Assembly: GCA_963575645.1 (NCBI GenBank)
Contig: OY754470.1
Location: 10,424,501-10,488,500, forward strand
DNA: 64,000 nt
Direction: 5' to 3'
Source: Xanthostigma xanthostigma
Taxonomy: Eukaryota > Arthropoda > Insecta > Raphidioptera > Raphidiidae
In this document: in pieces, positions 58,248 to 64,000 of the stretch
Numbering within the stretch: position 1 is the stretch's first letter
Layout of the letters: the number at the start of each line of letters is the position of its first letter
Translations under genes and position numbers: made by a program
The notes under the pieces: model-generated
The model's input: only the letters and a program-made list of their open reading frames with translations
What the model was told of the DNA's origin: nothing
Database searches by the model: none

Positions 58248-58782
58248 GGCAAGTATCTTTTGACACGCGACCTTTGCACCCCCTCCTGTTTTTTTTTATT
58301 CTGATTCAGTCAAAACCTTAGTGTCATATGTTATACGTTTAAATAAAGATCAATTGTTGGATAAAATGGAAAAAAAGCTATCAAATCGGAAGTTCTGTGT
58401 TGTTAATTGTAAAGATAGACCAACTAAAAATCCAGAATTACAATTCCACCATCTTCGTGGATTTTTTTATGAATTAGAGAGGGAAAAAATGGTCTACAGC
58501 AGTACGTCGTCAATGATAATTAAGTTTTAATTTACGTCTGTAATCATTATTAAATAATGAAAAATATTATAATTGTTGTTTTGTTATCAAAAATCAGATT
58601 TAAAAAATCTTGAAATAAAAAAAGTATATGATTTATGTAGCTTTTTTACTGACATTGTGCGTAAATATTTTTTATGGTTAAGAATAAAGCTGGTTTCCAT
58701 GTATTTGTAAGTTCTGACTGAACCAGATTTTAAAAAATCAAACACGAGATGGCGCAAAGATCGCATGTCACAGATACTTTCC
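58248..58782 (+). mobile_element. DNA element with ~70-bp inverted ends and a THAP-like frame
   Basis: The left end GGCAAGTATCTTTTGACACG, CGACCTTTGCACC, CTGATTCAGTCAAAACC is matched inverted at the right by GTTCTGACTGAACCAG, GGCGCAAAGATCGCATGTCA and CAGATACTTTCC over about 70 bp. TA directly flanks both ends (58246-58247, 58783-58784). The only frame inside starts with a THAP-like zinc-finger sequence, so this looks like an internally deleted element of a THAP-encoding transposon. Confidence 0.75.
58366..58530 (+). pseudogene. THAP-like zinc-finger fragment
   Basis: From the ATG at 58366 the frame reads 54 codons. Its core, RKFCVVNCKDRPTKNPELQF followed by HHLR, resembles the start of a THAP domain: Cys-x3-Cys close to the N-terminus, then a basic loop and the FH..P-type segment (here FHHLR). 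The second metal-binding pair (Cys-x2-His about 40 residues later) and the AVPTIF motif are missing because the frame continues into unrelated residues and stops. THAP domains are the DNA-binding module of P-element and Kolobok transposases as well as host regulators. Its place between inverted repeats favours a transposon remnant. Whether a splice donor follows the FHHLR codons (CTTC|GTGG) is uncertain. Confidence 0.45.
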
Positions 58783-59421
58783 TAACATATAACTCACATA
58801 CAATAAACATATAGATACTTCACACATCTTTCAATCGTGATATAATAATATTGTCAGTAAAAAAAATTACTTTACAATGTTTTTTTTTAACAATCTTCAC
58901 TGTGCTCATTATCATGTTAGTTGATTATTCAAATTATCAACGTATTAATTAAATATAATATATATAGAATAAAATTGTGGCCTCAAAAATATGCTTTCAG
59001 TTTTAAAATATTGTGCCATTTTTTATACATCCTAAAGTGGTAGTAATTTAAATATTAGAAATATCAGAGGATTTTTTTTTAAACGAGATTTATAGAAAAG
59101 TCATTTAATTATTTTTTGGGAGAGCAGGGGCTCAATTGTACATTTTTGAAGCTTGTAACAAACGCTTTTTGTGGGTTATGATCAAAGGGTTGTATACATA
59201 TTATATTGTCATATTTTATCTAACTTATACATTATTATATATTTTGTTATATAGCATTTTTTTTTTATTATTGATAACAAAGCCAATATTTTTCCAACTT
59301 ACAAAGTCTAAAATTTTAATTTAGTTTCTACAAAGTGTTTCTGTGATTGACGATTTTTTTTATTATTGTAGTCCAAATAATTAATTTTAGTATATTATTT
59401 CTATATATACAGTATATATTA
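58783..59421. other. Gene-free stretch
   Basis: AT-rich sequence without a supported feature. The 62-codon frame at 59136-59324 is mostly hydrophobic low complexity. Confidence 0.5.
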
Positions 59422-59863
59422 AGACTGCTGCACACGAGGCTAGAAACGCTGCTAGATTTGCCTACTAGTTTTCTAGCGCTGGTTTTCTTGATTCTGTTAA
59501 GTGCTCGCTTCACACGAGACTACTTTTCAAGCTTGTTTTGTGGATAGATCTGGTGCGCGCGCAGTGACAGTTCGAATATAAACACAGAACAAAACGTGTC
59601 TGTTGCCTGACTCCGAGCAGAAAGACGCCACGGTGGTTTGTGGGCGCTTGTTCAAGTGCCCACGTGACAAGATAATGCTTCCTGATTGGTTCTGGCTCAC
59701 ACCTAGCAGCAGATCTAGCAGGGAAAATAACCCCAGTTCTAATTTTAAAACATATCTTGTGAGCTAGCAGACCAGCCCGCAGTGACGTCATTTCCAGCTT
59801 TGTACCCAGCCTACCGGCTCGCAGAACGCCTGGCAGCGTTTCTAGCCTCGTGTGCAGCGGCCT
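59422..59863. mobile_element. Complete CTGCACACGAGGC MITE, TTA target duplication
   Basis: AGACTGCTGCACACGAGGCT and AGAAACGCTGC at the left mirror GCAGCGTTTCTAGCCTCGTG and TGCAGCGGCCT at the right. TTA lies directly outside each end (59419-59421 and 59864-59866). A 3-bp TTA duplication suggests PIF/Harbinger-type mobilisation. Partial copies are at 38239-38592 and 24346-24440. The 93-codon minus-strand frame inside has no known motif. Confidence 0.85.
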
Positions 59864-61458
59864 TTAGTTATAACGACGGCATCGGGACCTTACAAAAGAC
59901 GTATACATGTCCAATTGTCATTATAAACAACTGACATTATCAAAAAACTAATCAAAATGAAATCTATTCGCATAAATAATTTGAACTTAATGAATAAAAT
60001 TAAAACAATAGCTCTTTCTTTGAAATTATTGAGAAATGCTTAAAATTATATGAATATGTTCATATTTTAAGCACTTTCTAGTAAATTTTATAAAAAGGGC
60101 ATCGCTATGATAATTTGATTCATTAAGACCATTGTCTTTATTCAGAAACTAGCAATTTGTAATACATTACTGTATACATATATTTTTACTCAGTAATATA
60201 GAAACTATTATGTATCACGAAAAGGACATACCACCTATGTAAAAAAAAATAAATCTTCTTTTTTTCTTTGAAATACTTGTAGGTATAAAAATTGCTTATA
60301 GTTGTATACTAGGTCTAATTCTGCACGTATTCACTGTGTCAAATATTGAAAAGAATGTCCGTCCGTCGTTAAAACCAATACCATATCAATAAAAGTCAGT
60401 CGTTATAACCGATTTGTCTTTATAGCCAATACATTCTGTTCATATTTTTTACGGAAATCGAGTGGGACTCATGCTTGGCCGTTACAGCCAGAATGTCGTT
60501 ATAATAAATTTATACTGTATATATTTTTTTAATATGTGCAATGACAGTGCAACATTATGTACTTGTGTTTGGAGACGAAAGTATGCTTTTGCATACCAAC
60601 GATGAAAAATAAAAATTGCGCATGCGCAGGTCAAATATAAAGTGTTTTCATCCGTTTGGAATTTTTTTTATCGGGTCACCTACGCAATGATTGGAATAAT
60701 ACAAATGTCCAGTTATGGTGTCTTTTTATGTTTTTAAATGTTGTTCTATCAATGCACTACAAGGGCAGTGTGTGCAACAATTTGGCGCTTGCTGCGCTCT
60801 GGCAAATAAACACCATACTATAGTTCGCAATCGCCCAATTTCCGCCCTAGTTGCACAATATACTATTTACTTTGAAGGCAGATTCTGATTACAGATGATT
60901 TCTACTGTGTGAGCTTTTATACGAAAGCCAATAATTACGAAAACCTGAAATCACAGAAAATTTCTTATGTGTTTTATGTATTTCCTGATAAAAACAGTAT
61001 TATTGACAGAAGTGTACAATAAAAAATGAAAATCTATTAATTGTTTTTATTATTACGTATAACTATAGCTCTTACTCGCGACGCTGTCCCCATAAACATA
61101 AAGAGAATCAAAATTTCATGATGCTAATAACCTTAGTTGTCGAACAACTATTACTCCAAATTTCATTGAAATCAAAGATAAACAGATCTTCACTTCATCG
61201 CTCTGGAGGAGTACATAATTAGAATTGTTTTTTTTTTTCATATTTACATAATAAACGTTCGAAATAATTTTATACGGAGATAGACCCAGTCGAGGTGAAT
61301 TTCTGAAAAATCTGAAATACGTATCAGATACATTTCAAATTCAGCATACTGACAGAAAACGACACGCTGAATTCAACAAGCCCGTCTGCAGACCCATGCC
61401 ATTGACCGTTATAGCCTTGATTTTTTTTGGACCTAAAAAGCTGTTTAGGCAATGCGCT
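59864..61458. other. Gene-free stretch with weak repeat remnants
   Basis: TCGTTATAACC and GTCGTTATAAT segments at 60368-60510 resemble the pogo-like elements elsewhere in the window, but ends are not clear. Positions 61060-61210 contain AGCTCTTACTCGCGACGCTG and CATCGCTCTGGAGGAGTAC, pieces of a retroelement tail. Confidence 0.45.
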
Positions 61459-62240
61459 GTACGATCAGTCAATTTTAGAGTTTTAACTAAGTAGATTAAC
61501 CCCCTTAAGGGATGAATTTTCAAATATGTTTTCTTAGAGCTCACCTACGTTATATAAGGAACCCCTACGCAAAATTTCATGCATTTAGACCCACCGCTTT
61601 AGGCTGTACGTTGTCTTAGCCTTTTATTAAGGAATTTTAAGAAAATAAAGTGTAAAAAGTACATATTGCCAAAAACAGAAATATCAAAAATTTGCTATCC
61701 AGCTCCCAGAAGCAGTAAAAGGTATTTATAGTGAAAAGAGAATAGAAGAAGACAAAACATAGTTGCATAATAGTTTTTATACTCACACCACAAATTGTCG
61801 TCTTTAATGACAATGCAGTGTCTCCAAACCTTTTTTATTTTCAGTTTATTAAACCTCGTGGATTTTTCTGTGAGCAGGCAATAATTGCAGCTTTTTGTCT
61901 AAGACCGTTTTAAAGACACGCCTATATTTACTTTTTGTATTCATCAAATCGTTACACGGAACAATTTCGTTAAATATCTTCACCATTAATGTTTCAGATT
62001 TTCAAGTCTAAATATTTCAATACTGTAAAATTACAGACATGACCTTTTGAGGACTGCAGTATACGCTGTATTCGACATTATGCAATCTATAAACATTCCT
62101 CATTAAATAATATAAACAAAAATGTATCAGGCGCCGCAGCCTTTCAGAAAAAAATAATAATTTTATACATAAACTAGCTCTTACCCGCGACTTCGTCTGC
62201 GTGGAATTTATGTCTGTAAGCTAGGTAGGTATATTTGAAT
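61459..62240. repeat. Long direct duplication, copy A
   Basis: This block runs from GTACGATCAGTCAATTTTAG through GACATGACCTTTTGAGGACT to the retroelement-like tail CCCGCGACTTCGTCTGCGTG. It is repeated at 62929-63822 with roughly 95 percent agreement by eye. No protein-coding capacity is evident. Confidence 0.9.
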
Positions 62241-62454
62241 GTATACTATTTGCAGTCAGAACTTTTAAGCTTAATATTTCCGTTGGTATATATTTTTGTT
62301 TTGTTTTGTAGAATTGTCCCACACTCAATAATCTCAAGATTGAAGCATATTTTTTTTTTCTCTATATATTAAAAAAGGTGCTCTGTCCAGGTCATAGCAG
62401 CCCCATTATCCTGCCCAGGGCCTCCAATAGGTTAAAAACGACCCTGGGTGTGAG

Positions 62455-63080
62455 TTGTACAGTCAGCCAATGTTAGAGTTTTAACTAAGTAGATTAATCC
62501 CCTTAGGGGATGAATATTCAAAAATCCGTTCTTCGTGCTTACCTAGGTTATAATATAAGGAAATCCTGTGTAAAATTTCATGCTTCTAGACCCACCGGTT
62601 TAAGCTGTGCGTTGTACGTCAGCCCAGTGTTAGAGTTTTAACTTTTAACTAAGTAGATTTAAGCCCCTTAGAGGTGAATTTTTAAAAATCCTTTCTTAGT
62701 GCTCACTTACGCCATATAGGGGACTTCTGTGCAAATTTTCATATTTCTAGACCCACTGGTATAGACTGTGCGTTGTACGGTCAGTGAATGTTGCAGTTTT
62801 AACTAAGTATATTAACCCCCTTAGGGAATGAATTTTCAAAAATACTTTGTTAGTCCTCACTTACGTCATATAGGGCACTTCTGTGCAAAATTTCATGCTT
62901 CTAGACCCAACGGCTAAGGCTGTGGCACTGTACGATCAGTCAATGTTAGAGTTTTAGCTAATTAGATTAACCCCCTTAAGGGATGAATTTTCAAATATGT
63001 TTTCTTAGAGCTCACCTACGTTATATAAGGAACCCCTACGCAAAATTTCATGCATTTAGACCCACCGGCTTAGGCTGTAC
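62455..63080. repeat. Tandem monomers of ~150-175 bp
   Basis: Units of the form GAGTTTTAACTAAGTAGATT, CCCCTTAGGGGATGAAT, CTTAGTGCTCACTTACG, AAAATTTCATGCTTCTAGAC, CCACCGGTTTAGGCTGTGCG repeat four times between the two large duplicates. The last unit is also the first part of copy B, and an equivalent unit starts copy A. Confidence 0.85.
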
Positions 63081-63822
63081 GTTGTCCTTAGCCTTTATTA
63101 AGGAATTTTAAGAAAATTAAGTGTGTAAAAAGTACATATTTTATTGCCAAAAACGGAAATATCAAAAATTTGCTATCCAGCTCCCAGAAGCCGTAAGAGG
63201 TATTTATAGTGAAAAGAGAATAGAAGAAGACAAAACATAGTTGCATAATAGTTTTTATACTCACACCACAAATTGTCGTCTTTAATGACAATGCAGTGTC
63301 TCCAAAACTTTTTTATTTTCAGGTTATTGAACCTCGTGGTTTTTTCTGAGCAGGCAATAATTGCAGGATTTTGTTTAAGACCGTTTTAACTATATTTAGT
63401 TTTTGTATTCATCAAATCGTTACACGGAACAATTTCGTTAAATATCTTCACTACCTATCTCTTTTTCATTTTCTGATAATAACATCAAAATATATCACTT
63501 CCGTATTAAATCTATATAATTTATATAGATATAATGCATCCATAATAAGCTTGATAAGGAAACAAAAGAGGAATTAACGTTTCAGCTTTTCAAGTCTAAA
63601 TATTCGAATACTGTAAAATTAAAGACATGACCTTTTGAGGACTGCAGTATACGCTGTATTCGACATTACGCAATCTATAAAAATTCGTCAGTCAATAATT
63701 TAAACAAAAATGTATCAGGCGCCGCAGCCTTTCAGAAAAATTAATTACTTTATACATAAACTAGCTCTTACCCGCGACTTCGTCTGCGTGGAATTTATGA
63801 TTGTAAGCTTGGTATATTTGAA
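62929..63822. repeat. Long direct duplication, copy B
   Basis: It matches copy A from GTACGATCAGTCAATGTTAG to CCCGCGACTTCGTCTGCGTG and beyond. It carries about 120 extra bases at 63452-63575 (CTCTTTTTCATTTTCTGATA…ATAGATATAATGCATCCATA) where copy A has only a few. Confidence 0.9.
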
Positions 63823-64000
63823 TAAAAAGCGAGTTATTGGAAAATGTCGAAAATCGATTAGAGCGAGAAAAGTTCCACAGACTTAGGTTTTTTTTGAACA
63901 ATTTTGATTCAAATTCGGTAGACTTATTGAGAGATAGCTGCCCGCGGGCCGCCATTTGCCCAGGCCTGGTCTAGAAGCATGCAGTTTTGCACTGAAGTCC

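Noticed and set aside
59510-59791. 93-codon minus-strand frame
   Set aside because: It is contained in the MITE at 59422-59863, and the related copy at 38239 does not preserve it.
1-64000. CRISPR array, prokaryotic operon, riboswitch or attachment site
   Set aside because: Introns, LINEs, SINEs and MITEs show this is nuclear eukaryotic DNA. The tandem repeats present lack the equal repeats and unique equal spacers of a CRISPR array.

Overview
The window is AT-rich eukaryotic DNA with GT-AG introns, AATAAA signals and very dense transposon debris. Several short repeats look like ones I know from butterfly and moth genomes: AAAAATTGAACCGACTTC-type foldbacks, GGATAAAAAGTATCCTATG hairpins, CCGACTRCGGCGAAGCC repeats, and element tails ending in CCCGCGACTTCGTCTGCGTGG-like sequence. 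An insect, most likely a lepidopteran, is therefore the best guess. This is recognition, not a database result.

Only two host genes can be supported, both on the + strand and head to tail. (1) An LRMDA orthologue (leucine-rich melanocyte differentiation-associated protein) has five coding exons between 43409 and 50495 and encodes 271 residues. (2) The insect CIN85/CD2AP adaptor (cindr) has four coding exons between 51450 and 54791 and encodes 651 residues: three SH3 domains, a capping-protein-interaction-like motif and a C-terminal coiled coil. All exon joins keep the reading frame. The first link of LRMDA (exon 1 at 43409-43564) is the least certain. Both proteins are linked in the literature to membrane traffic or cortical actin, but nothing in the sequence shows that the two genes work together beyond being neighbours.

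The first 43 kb and the last 9 kb hold no host gene that I can recognise. They are a mosaic of: foldback elements with long inverted arms (1350-2111, 4062-4596, 12670-13360, 17960-18658, 25003-25203, 26974-28214, 46240-46728, 49234-50006); hAT-type elements with 8-bp target duplications (6645-7021, 22532-23157); a decayed PIF/Harbinger-like element with a broken transposase (6193-7247); pogo/Tigger-like elements (11358-11843, 19740-20240, 32316-32645); a PIF-like MITE family (59422-59863, 38239-38592, 24346-24440); a three-copy repeat family (13904-14574, 30911-31477, 51837-52472); 5'-truncated LINE tails (27165-27840, 31724-32195); tRNA-derived SINE pieces; a candidate solo LTR (35595-35912); minisatellites; and a direct duplication with tandem monomers (61459-63822).

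The most interesting structures are: a 535-bp element with ~70-bp terminal inverted repeats that still encodes a THAP-like zinc-finger fragment (58248-58782); a foldback whose arms are themselves minisatellites and whose 37-bp core repeat reappears inside a cindr intron (29345-30125 and 53024-53118); and a three-level nest of LINE in foldback in older repeat (26741-28480). LRMDA intron 3 and cindr introns 2 and 3 are largely made of mobile elements.
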